Shown: in pieces, positions 44,755 to 56,404 of the stretch | How the letters are laid out: each line of letters begins with the position of its first letter | Numbering within the stretch: position 1 is the first letter of the stretch | From: Petrosia ficiformis | Taxonomy: Eukaryota; Porifera; Demospongiae; Haplosclerida; Petrosiidae | Assembly: GCA_947044365.1 (NCBI GenBank) | Contig: OX345636.1 | Location: 41,940,537-42,004,536 of the forward strand | DNA: 64,000 nucleotides | Reading direction: 5' to 3' | Translations under genes and position numbers: made by a program | The notes under the pieces: model-generated | Databases searched by the model: none | What the model was told of the DNA's origin: nothing | Seen by the model: only the letters and a program-made list of their open reading frames with translations

Positions 44755-47700
44755 GATCTTAGCTTGCTAATATCATTACAACATGGCTGTAAGTACATAT
44801 GTACACATCAAATGCACAATATTTACTCATCTGTATTCTTTCTATCCATGCTCGAATACATTAAAATTTTAATTAAAAATATAGTCTGTAAGTTATTAAT
44901 CATTACAATATTTACTCTTTATTTCACTCCTCCTGTCCATGCATGAATATATCAAACTGGATTATAATAATATAGCGAGTAAGTAATTATTCATTACAAT
45001 GTCTACTCACATGTATTTTTCTATTCAATTTTTTCCCTTCATCCTTGAATATCTATCTAACATTGGATAAATAATACAGATTGTAAGTTACTACTCATTA
45101 CAATATTTACTCACAAGTATTATTTCATTCCACTCTTTCTCTTCATGCTTGAATACGCAAAATTTAATAGTTTGTAAGTTATCACTCATTATAAACAAAT
45201 ATTATTCTATTCAATTTTTTCTCTTCATGCTTGAATATATCAAACTGGATTAATAATATAGCGTGTAAGTTATTACTCATTACAATATTCACTTACAAGT
45301 ATTATTTCATTCCACTCTTTCTCTTCATGCTTGAATATGTCAAACTGGATTAATAATATAGCATGTAAGTTATTACTCATTGCAATATTCACTTACAAGT
45401 ATTATTTCATTCCACTCTTTCTCTTCATGCTTGAATATATCAAACTGGATTAACAATATAGCATGTAAGTTATTACTCATTACAATATTTACTCACAAGT
45501 ATTATTTTATTGTATTCTTTCTCTCCATACTTGAATACATCAAAACATAATTAAAAATATAGTCTGTAAGTTATTACTAATTACAATATTTACTCAAAAG
45601 TATTATTTCATTCTATTCTTTCTTTTTATGCTTGAATATATCAAATTGGATTAATACAGGATGTAAGTTATTACTAATTACAACATTTACTCACAAGTAT
45701 TATTTTATTCTACTCTTTCTCTCCATGCTTGAATATGTCAAAATTTAATTAATAATAATTATAGTCTGTAAGTTACTACTCATTACAAGTATTTACTCAC
45801 AAGTATTATTTCATTCCACTCTTTCTCTTCATGCTAAAATTGGATGAATAATACAGATTGTAAGTTACTACTCATTACAACATTTACTCACAAGTATTAT
45901 TTTATTCTACTCTTTCTCTCCATGCTTGAATACGACAAAATTTAATTAATAATATAGCATGTAAGTTATTGCTAATTGCAATATTTTACTCACAAGTATT
46001 ATCTTTCTCTTTGTTCTTGAATGTGTCAAACTGGCTTAATAATATAGACTGTAAGTTATTACTCATTACAGTATTTACTCACAAGTATTATTTTAATTTA
46101 CTCTTTCTCTATGCTTGAATATGTGAAAATAATATAGCGTGTAAGTTATTTACTCATTACAATATTTACTCACAAGTATTATTTCATTCCACTTTTTCTC
46201 TTCATTGAATACACCAAATTTAATTAATAATAGCCTGTAAGTTATTACTAATAACAATATTTACTCACAAGTATTATTTTATTCTACACTTTCTCTTTAT
46301 GCTCGAATATATCAAACTGGATTAATAATACAGATTGTAAGTTATTACTTATTACAACATTTACCCATAAGTATTATTTTATTCTATCCACCATGTTCGA
46401 ATACGTCAACCTTTAACTAAAAATATAGTCTGTAAGTTATTAATTATTACAGTATTTACCCTTTTATTTCCCTTCTCCTGTCCATGCTTGAATATATCAA
46501 ATTGGATTATATAATATAGCGTGTAAGTAATTATATCACAATGTCTGCTCACAAGTACTATTTCATTCCACTCTTTCTCTTCATGCTTGATATATCAAAC
46601 TGGCTTATTAATATAGCGTGTAAGTTATTACTCATTACAATATTCACTCACAAGTATTATTTCATTCTACTCTTTCTCTTCATGCTTGAATATATCAAAC
46701 TGGATTAACAATATAGCATGTAAGTTATTACTCATTACAATATCTATTTTACTCACAAGTATTACTTTATTGTACTCTTTTTCTCCATGCTTGAATATAT
46801 CAAACTGGATTAGAATGTAAGTTATTACTAGTTATTATTTAACCTCATTGTTTTACAAGTGTATTATTATATTACTTTTTCCATTGGATTTGTCCAAATC
46901 TAGCCTGTGAGTAATTATTGTGTAGTGACTTATTAATTACAATAAAAATATGTTTTCTACTTTCAAATAGTTACAAAAGAGACTTTCTCATGATGGTTAG
47001 CACTCATGTGCTTGGTATTATAAAAGTCGGTTTCATTATGTTTCATACAATCAGATGCAAAGAAAGCAATTGCTGAAGAAGTTGATGTTGCTTATTCTCG
47101 AATCATGTTGCTTGGCCCAGCTGGAGTTGGGAAATCAAGTCTTGTTCGTGGACTGAAGAAGCAACCGTTTATTCAAGAGGGTAATAGTACTCAGGTCGCT
47201 GATGTAAAACCAGTCAGTTATAGTTGGGCAACAGGAGACTGGAAAGATGTCGGTGAAGAAGATGAACTTGATGAAGTTGCAAAGCTTCTTGCCTCAGTGC
47301 ATCATGATGTAGAGAGTACTCAACAACTAGTTAGCAGTGTCCAGTCGGTTAGAACATTATACGGAGAAACTACTTCATCGCGGTTTCCAGTATCTACAGA
47401 GCAAGTGAATAAAGTAAAGACCTCAAAAGTCGATTCTTACCTCGAAAATGCCATCACACGAGCAAACCAGCTTACACCAGATGATATTCGAAAGTTAAAA
47501 CCCAATCCCTTTTTACATGTTTGGGATTGTGGAGGTCAGCCAATATTCCTAGAAGTACTGCCAGCATTTCTCACTCCCCGCACTGAGTTTCTTCTCCTCT
47601 TTGATGCTTCGAAAGATTTTAAGGAGAGGTGGAAGTCCATCCAGTTTCAAAATGGCGAAGAGATTCCTGGAGAAGAAGTTAATATGACTATCTCCGAGCT

Positions 47701-50700
47701 CCTGGATAAATGGATGGCCACAATTCATTCTCATCTTTCAAGTAAAACGGAGGAAGGTGATCTCCTAGATTACCCTCGTATTTTGGGTATTGGTACTCAT
47801 GGTGATGGTCTAAATAAGAGGGAGAAGCAGAGTGTCATTGGCCAGTTTGATGCACTCTGCAGAGGAAAAGCTTTTTCAGAGCTTTTGGATGATATCTTCA
47901 TCATAGATAATACTACTGCTGGTAGAGGAAGGGATGGTGAAGATCCTGGGTTTGAAAAAGTACGTGAAAGTATTCTTCGGTTTGCAAAAAAGCTGGTGGT
48001 AAGAACCCCAGTTAGTTGGGTTCTATTTCGCAAAATAATACACATGTTTACAAAGGAATCCAAGAATGTTATCACGTACAGTGAGGCAAAAGCCATTGGG
48101 GTTGCTTGTAAGATCAAAGCAGAAGATGTACACAAAGTTCTCATGTTCTACCATGATCTGGGAGTGATCTTATACTACAGTTGCATTAGAGATCTCCAGG
48201 ATAAGGTTATTCTAAGTCCCAGGTGGTTTGTTGAATCTCTTGGGAAAGTGTTATCACTCCAAGGAAGAGAGACATACCAAACCAGAGAGATGTGGCGTAT
48301 ACTACGTGAGAAAGGCATTCTCATACAACCACTCTATGTTGCTGTATGGAGAGAATGTGAAGATATAGATCCAGAAGGCATGATGGAACTGCTCGTTTGT
48401 TTTCATCTCGCTGCCCTGGTTAAGACTGAAGTATACCATGATCTAAATGCTCCACAGTATTTTGTTCCTTCTGTATTGCCATTATTCACAGGAGATCGAG
48501 CTTCTCCTGTCAATGCTATTGTGAGAGCAACACCTTTACACATCACATTCAGCACAAAGTTTGTCCCACCAGGATACTTCACACGATTTGTTACTACTAT
48601 GGCTAGCTTCATGGCTTGTCAGCTAAATTTCGATAATGGTATATATCGCAATCTTGTCTCGTTTAAATTTGGAGATGGTAGAAAGTATGATGATATCATC
48701 TTCATCGAGTTACCACATGCTATTCAAGTTGATATCAGTCGTAATGTTCCTGATAGCCACGAGTATACATCCTTTAACAAAACATGCCAAGATCTTCTCG
48801 TTGTATTAGATGAAAGTTGCAAAGAAGTAGATGGATGTTTCCACCAAAGCTCATCCTCCAATAGTATACACAGAAAATTCCAGTTTCTATGTAAATCAGA
48901 TGAATGTGGTCCAGCTGCCAATGTCCACTACCTGAAAGACACTGATGAAATTCAGACTCAAAGTGTTCCTTGTAGCTGTGAAGGAAAGAAAAAACAAGGC
49001 ATGTTTCGTAAACTTACAGAAGAGGAAGCCTATTGGTTTCCAGCAGTACCACAGGGTGCCAAGGTAATGGAATACACACTATGTGTTTCATATTCTCCTA
49101 CTCTTTCATTCATTCATTATTCTATGTAACATGTTTTCATCCTTACAGACAAAACGCATCTCACAACAAGAAATGTTGCAGATATCACGAGAAATTGGTG
49201 GAAGTGGTGAACATTTAGCAACTCAATTGGGGAGATTAACAAAATGGCAACAGATATTGCACGATCCTACAGCTGTTAACAAAGTTGTTCACCTTCTGTA
49301 TGAATGGGACAAAGGAGGTGGTGAACGTGAAGAACTTGTTCATCATCTTAAAGAGCTTCAGTTTAGCCAATTAGCTGAAAAGTGAGTATTTGCAAACAAA
49401 TGATACTATCAATTTAATGTGCATTGTTAAACTGTAAAAAGTAATGGTTGTTTTAACCTTCAGTTGGTTGCAATAGTATTTTCCCTGATTTATTTTACTG
49501 TAAGGTAATATTTACAAGTTCATTTGATCTTGATCTATATAAAGTACATGTCATAATAAGGCATATAATAACAAACATATTAATACAATGTAGCTGTATA
49601 CATAGCATAGATTTGTAGGTACAACCTGTGATGTATTATATATTAGTGTTCCAATTGTAATATCTGCGAAAACAATAGATGTTGCTAGCTCATTCCAGAG
49701 TAATTAATACATGAATCTGTACTTATAATAGCATGATGTACTCCACAGATATTTGAAAAGTCAGCACATGTTGTAATTATTATGTTTATAAGTACATGTA
49801 CATTGTATTGTTTTTGTTACCATTCTTAATTATGGCATGTGCTTTATATACTAGTCAATATAGATCAATATCAAATTACAACTTGTAAAAATTAGACAAG
49901 AAAGAAGCATTGACTTCTCAGGATGAATTGAACTCAAATAAACAGGGGAGTGTTTTACCTATTCATGAGTGACCTGCCTGTTGGTATAGCACTACCAATG
50001 TAAAATTCCTTATATGAATAACATTAGACATTCTCAGGGTTGGACACTCCTTTGTGGCTTCGCTGCTTCTGCTATATATGACTAATACACATAATTTATC
50101 AATTGTATTTCAATTCAGGCTGGCTGGTGATGACACAAACAGTTCCAATATTAGAAGTCATTCTGACGATAAATTAAAAAGTGTAAGAATGTTGCATTTA
50201 AACTGTATTACTTTATTTATACATTGTTACTCAAATAGCTTTTGAGGAGAAGGCATATAACATCCAAACCTGTAAGTTGACTTTATTATTTTGTATAATG
50301 TAGTTTATCAATGTAGATTAAGACTCTAGACAATCAGTCTAATTTAGATTCTTCTGAGCCTCCAGTAGATCTTCCACCTGACCCACCTGACCCACCTGTC
50401 TCAACACCTTCAGCTCCCAATCCTGTATGTTCGTTTTCTTACTGTACATAATCATAAATGTCAAATTAAAAATTTGAAATCAACTGCATTTCTCTCTCAC
50501 TCAGTCTAATCTAGATTCTTCTGACCCTCCAGTAGATCTTGCACTTGTGCCACCTGTCTCAATACCTTCAGTTTCCAATCCTGTATGTTTATTTTCAGAA
50601 TTATAAATCTCAGATTGAAACTTTGAAACTTGTTTGTATGACAATTCCTCTCCCACTCAGTCTAATCTTATTTATCTTCCTTTGCAGGTTGAGCCTCCTA

Positions 50701-51360
50701 TTTCACAATCTTCACTTTGTGAGACAGATATGATACGATGTTGTCGTTTCATTGATGACATTGAATTATTAGCTGGTATAATTGGAATAACAGATGATGA
50801 ACTTGCTAAGATTCAACAAAATTATAGAAGAAAGGAGATCTGTGCTCTTCGTTTAATTGAGAAATGGATGCAAAAGAATCCACAGAAAAATAAAGATGAC
50901 CTGTATGAGCTACTATTAGCAGCTAACCAGCGTCGTGCAGCAAGGAGGTTAGTAGTTTAGTATATAGTGTGATATTATCTCTAATTCGAGAAGCCTGTAT
51001 TCAACACAAAAAGTTATTATCTAGAATTGTGCTAGATTTCTATAACTGCTCGTCAATATAATAATTATTACGTAATGCATAGTGAGCTAATTCAAGTAGA
51101 GTGATAAAGCTGAATTTGCATGACATATAAGTAGTACAGAATTCTCTTCCTCAGCCTGGCTCCTTGCAGTAGCTCAGATAATAGAGCAATCAGAAGGTCC
51201 CGGGTTCAAATCCATAGATTTTTTGTCTCAGTCTTTATTCATAAACATATAATTATTATTACAACATAGTTGTTCAGAATATTTTAATACATAATGAATG
51301 TTTTGTATTGTCTTTTTATTCCACAGCTTAAATGACTCCAAATCTTGCATTCTTCTGTAA
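44755..51360 (+). CDS. ROCO (Roc-COR GTPase) protein with two Death-like domains, copy 3 (whole gene)
   Basis: Proposed exons are: 44755-44788 (ATG 44783, GCT; an in-frame TAA lies 12 nt upstream of the ATG), 22 three-nt islands between 44885 and about 46913, 46971-46995, 47055-49063, 49149-49381, 50119-50182, 50239-50271, 50338-50424, 50505-50582, 50661-50947 and 51327-51360. Phases match copies 1 and 2. It is the most diverged copy downstream of the Roc-COR exon: a ~740-bp intron carries a MITE end, and the cassettes differ. The predicted product is about 970 residues with all islands used. Confidence 0.77.
44789..46930 (+). repeat. Intron-shaped tandem array with 22 single-codon islands, copy 3
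   Basis: Same architecture as copy 2, units ~80-110 bp. The first island is TCT 44885-44887. By codon: TCT 4, CGT 4, CAT 4, ATT 3, CCT 2, and CGA, TTT, GAT, ACT and AAT once each. Acceptors are TATAG, TACAG or TTAG; donors are GTAAGT, or GTGAGT in the last. No island is a stop and all are 3 nt. Codon choice differs from copies 1 and 2 (His and Ile are common here, Pro in copy 2), so the arrays have diverged in the islands while keeping the splice words. Confidence 0.86.
46971..46995 (+). CDS. ROCO copy 3, conserved 25-nt exon
   Basis: Encodes LQKRLSHD plus one base after CTTTCAAATAG. The donor is GTTAGC, weaker than in copy 2. Confidence 0.72.
47055..49063 (+). CDS. ROCO copy 3, Roc-COR exon
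   Basis: 2,009 nt, one codon shorter than in copies 1 and 2. P-loop GPAGVGKSS, G3 HVWDCGGQP, G4-like GIGTHGDG, COR landmarks FRKIIHMFTKES, KIKAEDVHKVLMFYHDLG and RWFVESLGKVLSLQG. Ends QGAK before GTAATG. Intact throughout, with no stop or frameshift, which argues that all three paralogues are under selection. Confidence 0.9.
49149..49381 (+). CDS. ROCO copy 3, first Death-like domain exon
   Basis: 233 nt after CATCCTTACAG: TKRISQQEMLQISREIGGSG, LATQLGRLTKWQQIL, LLYEWDKGGGEREELVHHL and FSQLAEK. Same length and phase as the other copies. Confidence 0.7.
49382..50118 (+). other. Long intron of ROCO copy 3
   Basis: The matching introns in copies 1 and 2 are ~150 bp. The extra ~590 bp here begins near 49425 with ACTGTAAAAAGTAATGGTTG and TTTTAACCTTCAGTTGGTTGC, the terminal repeat of the 16.9-kb MITE family, so a mobile element probably enlarged the intron. 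Confidence 0.6.
50119..50582 (+). CDS. ROCO copy 3, linker and cassette exons
   Basis: 50119-50182 (64 nt, KLAGDDTNSSN...), 50239-50271 (33 nt), 50338-50424 (87 nt) and 50505-50582 (78 nt). The last two encode SNLDSS, PPVDL and PPVS-type Pro-rich segments, with a short internal DPP repeat in the first. They are phase 0 like the 93-nt cassettes but lack the PHT leader, starting at the SNL position. That start equals the internal GGTCAG acceptor option in copies 1 and 2. Confidence 0.7.
50661..51360 (+). CDS. ROCO copy 3, last two exons with second Death-like domain
   Basis: 50661-50947 encodes SNLIYLPLQVEPPISQSS, then DMIRCCRFIDDIELLAGIIG, DELAKIQQNY, ALRLIEKWMQKNP and DDLYELLLAANQ. A GTTAGT donor at 50948 and acceptor TTATTCCACAG at 51326 add SLNDSKSCILL and TAA (51358-51360), restoring the AARSL end seen in copies 1 and 2. 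Without splicing the frame stops at 50958-50960 after AARRLVV. The spliced form fits the family better. Confidence 0.65.
51158..51232 (+). mobile_element. tRNA-like sequence, SINE head or decayed tRNA
   Basis: GCAGTAGCTCAGATAATAGAGC resembles an A-box/D-arm and CCCGGGTTCAAATCC a B-box/T-arm, ~20 nt apart. Acceptor and anticodon stems do not pair well and a T run follows. It lies inside the last intron of ROCO copy 3. Confidence 0.5.
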
Positions 51361-51720
51361 TGAATTGTTAGGAGCTTCTATTCTCTTTTTCTTTTATACA
51401 TACTCTATAAGGTTACTTCACACAGTTAATAATTACTTATAGTTGCTGATTTTTAGCCGTATGATATTACATAATTTTTAAAAATAAATCATTATTATTT
51501 TTGTTATTTTTATGAAATATTACTAAGCTATTATGTTCTCGTACATAATTACATTTATGTCTTTGTAACTAGATTACTATTTTTACCAAATTATTATGTT
51601 TGTCTTGCATTTCAACATGTGAATATAATTATACTTCAACTGTTGGGTGATAATGTAAATCGTACATTCGCTTGCCATTCTGGATCATGTGTAAACTGAT
51701 TACACACCCTTACATTGTGG
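51361..51720. other. 3' flank of ROCO copy 3
   Basis: AT-rich. AAAATAAATCATT near 51481 might serve in polyadenylation. No gene. Confidence 0.35.
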
Positions 51721-51724
51721 AGTC

Positions 51725-51776
51725 GACCCCGTGGCCCAACCCTCTTCTGCGCAGCAGAGGGTTGGGCCATGGGGTC
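51725..51776. repeat. GC-rich hairpin
   Basis: GACCCCGTGGCCCAACCCTC at 51725-51744 pairs with GAGGGTTGGGCCATGGGGTC at 51757-51776 with a single mismatch position. It is a strong isolated hairpin in AT-rich DNA, followed by CATA and TA microsatellites (51801-51841). Confidence 0.85.
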
Positions 51777-51803
51777 TGGCTAGTGCTATTGCTAGCTAGC
51801 TAC

Positions 51804-51842
<39 letters not shown>

Positions 51843-51966
51843 CGGTTATACACTACGTTTGTGGTTTAATTAAATTTTGGTCGCGATCGATATTCGCGTA
51901 AATCAATTAGATTTACGTAATTAATTAGATAATAATTAGAGGATACCCCGAGCAGAAGGATGAGCA

Positions 51967-53821
51967 ATGCCATCATCACTGTTGCTCTTCATTTTATTAC
52001 TAACCAGTTATATTGATGGAATAAGACTGAACAAATTCAATGGATACCAGGCACACCACAAACCATTGCAGAGTCGACCTCATCATTCAGTTGATGATAG
52101 AATACTAGGCAGTACATTTACTTGTAGATCTATTCAAATGATTTAAGAAAGAAGACTGACTTAATTAAATTAATATCACAACGTATGAATAAGTCATCAT
52201 TGCTGGTGTCAAGACGCAGAAAGAGGAAGAGCCGCTGTTAATAAATAAAGAATCGGAGCTCAAACTTCACAACAAGAATTGAATGCAAGTGAGAACGCTC
52301 TCTTAACAGTAATTACTGGTTTTGACAGAACTCTTTCCAGCGATTATCATTCTCTTGATAAAATTGAATCTAGCTGTGATGCTAGGATGAATGAGATACG
52401 GAAAGTTGCCATCAGAGTGGATGATAATCATAATGGCTTATTAAAATTAATGAAGAGAAGCACTTGTCTACTTCCAATTCATCACATACAACATTTGAAA
52501 CTTCTTAACTTCAGGCAGCCAATAAATTACAAATAAATTTTAAAAAAGATCTATTTAACGATATCATTGATGGGAAGGTTCCTGGTGCAGCAGAAATAGA
52601 AACAGTTGTCAAAATAGGAGGCGGGACAGGTGTACGAGATTATAAAATCAGGTAATATTAGTCGATTCTTTCAGTAACCAGTGCACCCTCTCTCGTCCAA
52701 ATGATATCACTGTATCAGTGAGTGATCCATTTCTGGTCAAAGATTTCGTATCTTTGCTAGCGTTGTGTAGTTTACTTGGCGCATTCTGTTCTCTGATTGG
52801 TATTCCACCATTGTTTGGGTATGGAGTCGCTGGAATGCTTCTCGGACCATCTGGTTCTAACATCATTAAGGTAAATCTCACATTACATTAATGATTACTT
52901 TTTGTAATGTATGAAACTATGAATGTATTCAGTTAACAGCTACCGGGTATCAAATCTTATACAATGGAGCCTAATGACACATTAGGACAAGTGCATACAA
53001 ATGCATTGACAATACATTTGCATTTAAATGACCTCTAAATAAAGGATACCCCTATTTACAGGACAATTGTATTGGGACAAAGACAATTGTCCTTAGTATG
53101 GAAGTGTCTTTAATTAAGAGTGACCTTTATCAAAGGTTCTGCAAGTGGCATAGTCACAGGCCTGGTAGTAGTCTAGGAAATTATGATTCACGTTTAATAT
53201 AACAGTAACTTCCTATCAGTTTGTGTTACCAAAGTGGAGAAAATATAGAATTTTCATATTGATTTTAAAGTTCAGAACCACTTTAGTTGTCAATTAACAA
53301 TAGTATTTCTTTTATATAGTCAGTAGTACAAGTTGAAAATATTAGAGAATACAAAAAATCAGTCAAGCAACTTTAAGAGACGAGATTTGGTTTATGACTA
53401 GAGTAGATGTTGTTGCAGCTTATGGTACAGTAACCATTTATTTCCAGCAGTTCTAAAAGACGTATGGATAGCTGTCCGTCAATATATTAATTTTTCCGAT
53501 CATAGGTGAGTCCGAATTTCATTTTTGCAAGCTTATACCTCTAAGACCAAGCAAGCGATCGTCATGAAACATGGTATGCAGAGATATTACTTAGTATACT
53601 TTCTTACTATGGTGTAGTAATTCCAGTTGCAGTGGTAGAGAGAGTGCTATAGCGTCCGAGTATGGGTGGTGTCCGATAATTGACACTTTACTCTACTTAT
53701 ATTTTTGATTAATTATGTTTTTATTTAGCATAATTACTTTTAAGTCTTGGTATCGTCATTTATATGCAACTGTTATTTGTCTATTTTGTCATGACAATCG
53801 TTTATACTTATGGTATGTATG

Positions 53822-53852
<31 letters not shown>

Positions 53853-54129
53853 TATGTATGTATGTGCATGTATATGTATGTGAGTGTACTGTATAATTAT
53901 ATGTATAATTATGTGTATAATTGTGTCTATATATCTCTACGTACAGCATTATCATTCTTCATTACAAGGTTCAGTAATCCTATTAATATCATGTATAGTT
54001 ATGACATGTATTATTGGAGCTCCACTTAGTATGACAATAAAACATTGTTTCTTTGTGGTTGCTACTCTCTCTCTAGCAAGTGCTTCTCTAATGCAGCAAT
54101 TTATAGAACGTAACAATCTAAAAAAATGA
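51967..54129 (+). pseudogene. TMCO3-like cation/proton antiporter, partial and decayed
   Basis: Pieces of a TMCO3-type protein (signal peptide, coiled coil, then CPA2-type Na+/H+ exchanger) occur in order. 51967 opens with MPSSLLLFILLLTSYIDG, a signal-peptide-like start. 52263-52500 has ENALLTVITGFDRTL, a helical segment. 52515-52651 has VPGAAEIETVV. 52675-52870 has LIGIPPLFGYGVAGMLLGPSG, the most diagnostic motif, before a GTAAAT donor. 53320 continues SVVQVENIREY but then meets TAA. LFPAVLKDVWIAV (about 53440) and a membrane segment ending in a LASASLMQQF stretch (to 54129) follow in other frames. Frame breaks, a 23-nt gap where an intron would be needed (52652-52674) and lack of the remaining transmembrane helices point to a pseudogene or a truncated duplicate. 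Confidence 0.6.
53813..53870. repeat. (GTAT)n microsatellite
   Basis: A GTAT run with one slip, inside the TMCO3-like remnant. Confidence 0.95.
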
Positions 54130-55900
54130 GTTGAGTAACATCTGCATCAGATATCTTTTGTAGAAAATCACTACTGAGTTACTGGATTGTAGAAATGGTC
54201 TTGTATAGTGTTTACAGAATATATTATTATAAATCAAGCATTTCCTAAAATGAAGTAATGTTACTAGAAATTAATCATCAGTGATTTTGATAAGCTCATA
54301 TGGCACACCATTGGCCCAAAGACCTTTTTACTTGGCACTGCACAGTTCTCACTTTGGGCCAAATGGTACAGTTGAAGGCAGTTTATTGCAATAACAATTA
54401 TAACAAGTAGTAATCTATTGATAGTACTCAACTTTGTTAAAGAGTCGTGACCTAAATTTTGGGAAGGGACACTTCATGCAAAATCATTTTGATCAAATGC
54501 TACATTTAATTGCTTGTCATTCCGCCATTTTGTACAGGAAGTTAATGAGCTTTGAGATTAATATTGCTCATCCTGGATATCAAATTTCATTGACTTAGGA
54601 ATGCACAACTTTATCAATCACTGGCGATATCTAAGTGAACAGATTTTGTTTTAAGCATTCTCCTCGGATAAATTCTGCCCTGTCTAGATGTGGCACTGAG
54701 ACACATGATCAAGTACATGATTCACATAATCAAAGATCTGTGTACTTAGACTGCAATCAGGCTTACACTTACTTCTTCAGGCCCCAGCTTTTGAGTACAC
54801 AGAAAGGTAGAGACATCAGCAATGCTTAATACATAGTCATCACAAAGCAAATATAGGGATGTTTTTTCTTTCTCTATATACACTTGTTAGTTAACTAAAA
54901 CTAAAACATTTGATAAACTACAACTACAACTAAATGTTAGTTAACTATCACATAAAATTATATATGTTATCGAGATAGTATTTAGTATATATGTAAATAC
55001 TGGGTAAACAGTACAAAACTTTAGTATGTTGGTTATTATAGTATAATTATAGTTAGGACTCCTTCAATGTATAAAGTGCTTAATTGTATTCTACAGAGTA
55101 AATGCAGTGTGACAATTTTCCAATAATAATAAGAACATGATGATGAGTATATCACTTAATTAACTTAATTTTATAACTTGTAACAGTGTACTCCCTATAA
55201 TAGTCTGGTCCATTCTTTATTGATCCACCAAATTTAGCAGGTGTGGTCATACTCTTATCAACATATTCTACCCTCCTTTTACTCCTTTCCTAGGGAGAGC
55301 CCTGTCTTATAATTATATAATTATACTTAAAATCTCTGCAAACATTTACAACTGGTGCCCAACATATGATTCCAAAATGATAGTCCTATAGCATTGGCAG
55401 CGTTGTGTTTAGCTCATCAGATATTGCTCTAGCTATTTTATAAACTAAATTCCTATTGAAACTGTGTATACAAAAAAACAACAATAAGAGCAGGGTCTCA
55501 TACAGAAGGGAGGGAGGGAGGGAGGGGGCATCCCCCTCCACAGAGAGTGGTGGTTGGATTCCAGCTCATGGCTTATCCAGTAAATGTTTAATTCTGTCTC
55601 ATTAGCTTAGAATTATATGTATTATCAGAGAGGTGGTTAATTCATCTGAGTGGTTTCATTTAGGGGGAGGGGGGCATTCACCTCCCCTTGCTAAAGACTT
55701 GCTGCCCCTTGGAATTTGTTTGCCAAATATGCACACCATGAAAACCCTGTATTTTGCCCCTAAAGTCATTTACATTCAAGTTTTGGCTCCCTTGACAAAT
55801 GTGGCGATGAAAAAAATGAAGTGATAAAGTGATTTTTAGGGCATTATTATTACTGCAACCCTAAAAGACCCCATGAGTTCATATATCAAAAATTACTCGT
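54130..55900. other. Repeat-rich interval without genes
   Basis: Contains the foldback copy at 54285-54370 and a segment at about 54655-54740 (CTGTCTAGATGTGGCACTGAG) repeated at 63365-63425. A GGGA run lies at 55506-55530. No supported exon. Confidence 0.5.
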
Positions 55901-55904
55901 TGTT

Positions 55905-56185
55905 CCCAGTGGCGGATCTAGGTGGAGCTGGCACACGCTCCTCCTAAATTGCACACACCCACATGGTAATGACTGTTTGATGGCTAAAAAACAAGCATCA
56001 ACCCTACAATTACTTCCAGCTCTAGCAAGAATAGTATTCATTTACACTTAGTATCAAGTAGTATTTTGAATACATAGTATATGTAATTTATATATATAGT
56101 TATGGAGCTGGTATAACAAATAATAACTCTCTATATTGCCATTTTTAAGGGTATTTTCCAGACCCCTAGACCCCCCTACATAAAC
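55905..56185. repeat. Interspersed repeat, copy of 8620-8895
   Basis: CCAGTGGCGGATCTAGGTGG through CAGACCCCTAGACCCCCC, aligned along its length with the 8.6-kb copy in direct orientation. Confidence 0.65.
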
Positions 56186-56404
56186 CATGGAAATCCTACC
56201 TCCCGGTTCCTTCTTTGGATACGTCATTAGTGTCGAGTATTTTGGGGTGTGGTTTCACATGCTGTGTGAACATGTTTAATTAAAATTCTGGTGACCCATT
56301 GCTAGCATGAGGTACCATAGATTGCCAAATTTTCACAGTCTTACTTAATAGTTCACTAATTTTAATTCAAAGTTCACAAACATTTAACTTCTCAATCTAT
56401 AGAA

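Noticed and set aside
51725..51776. Rho-independent terminator
   Set aside because: The genome is clearly eukaryotic and no T run follows the stem.
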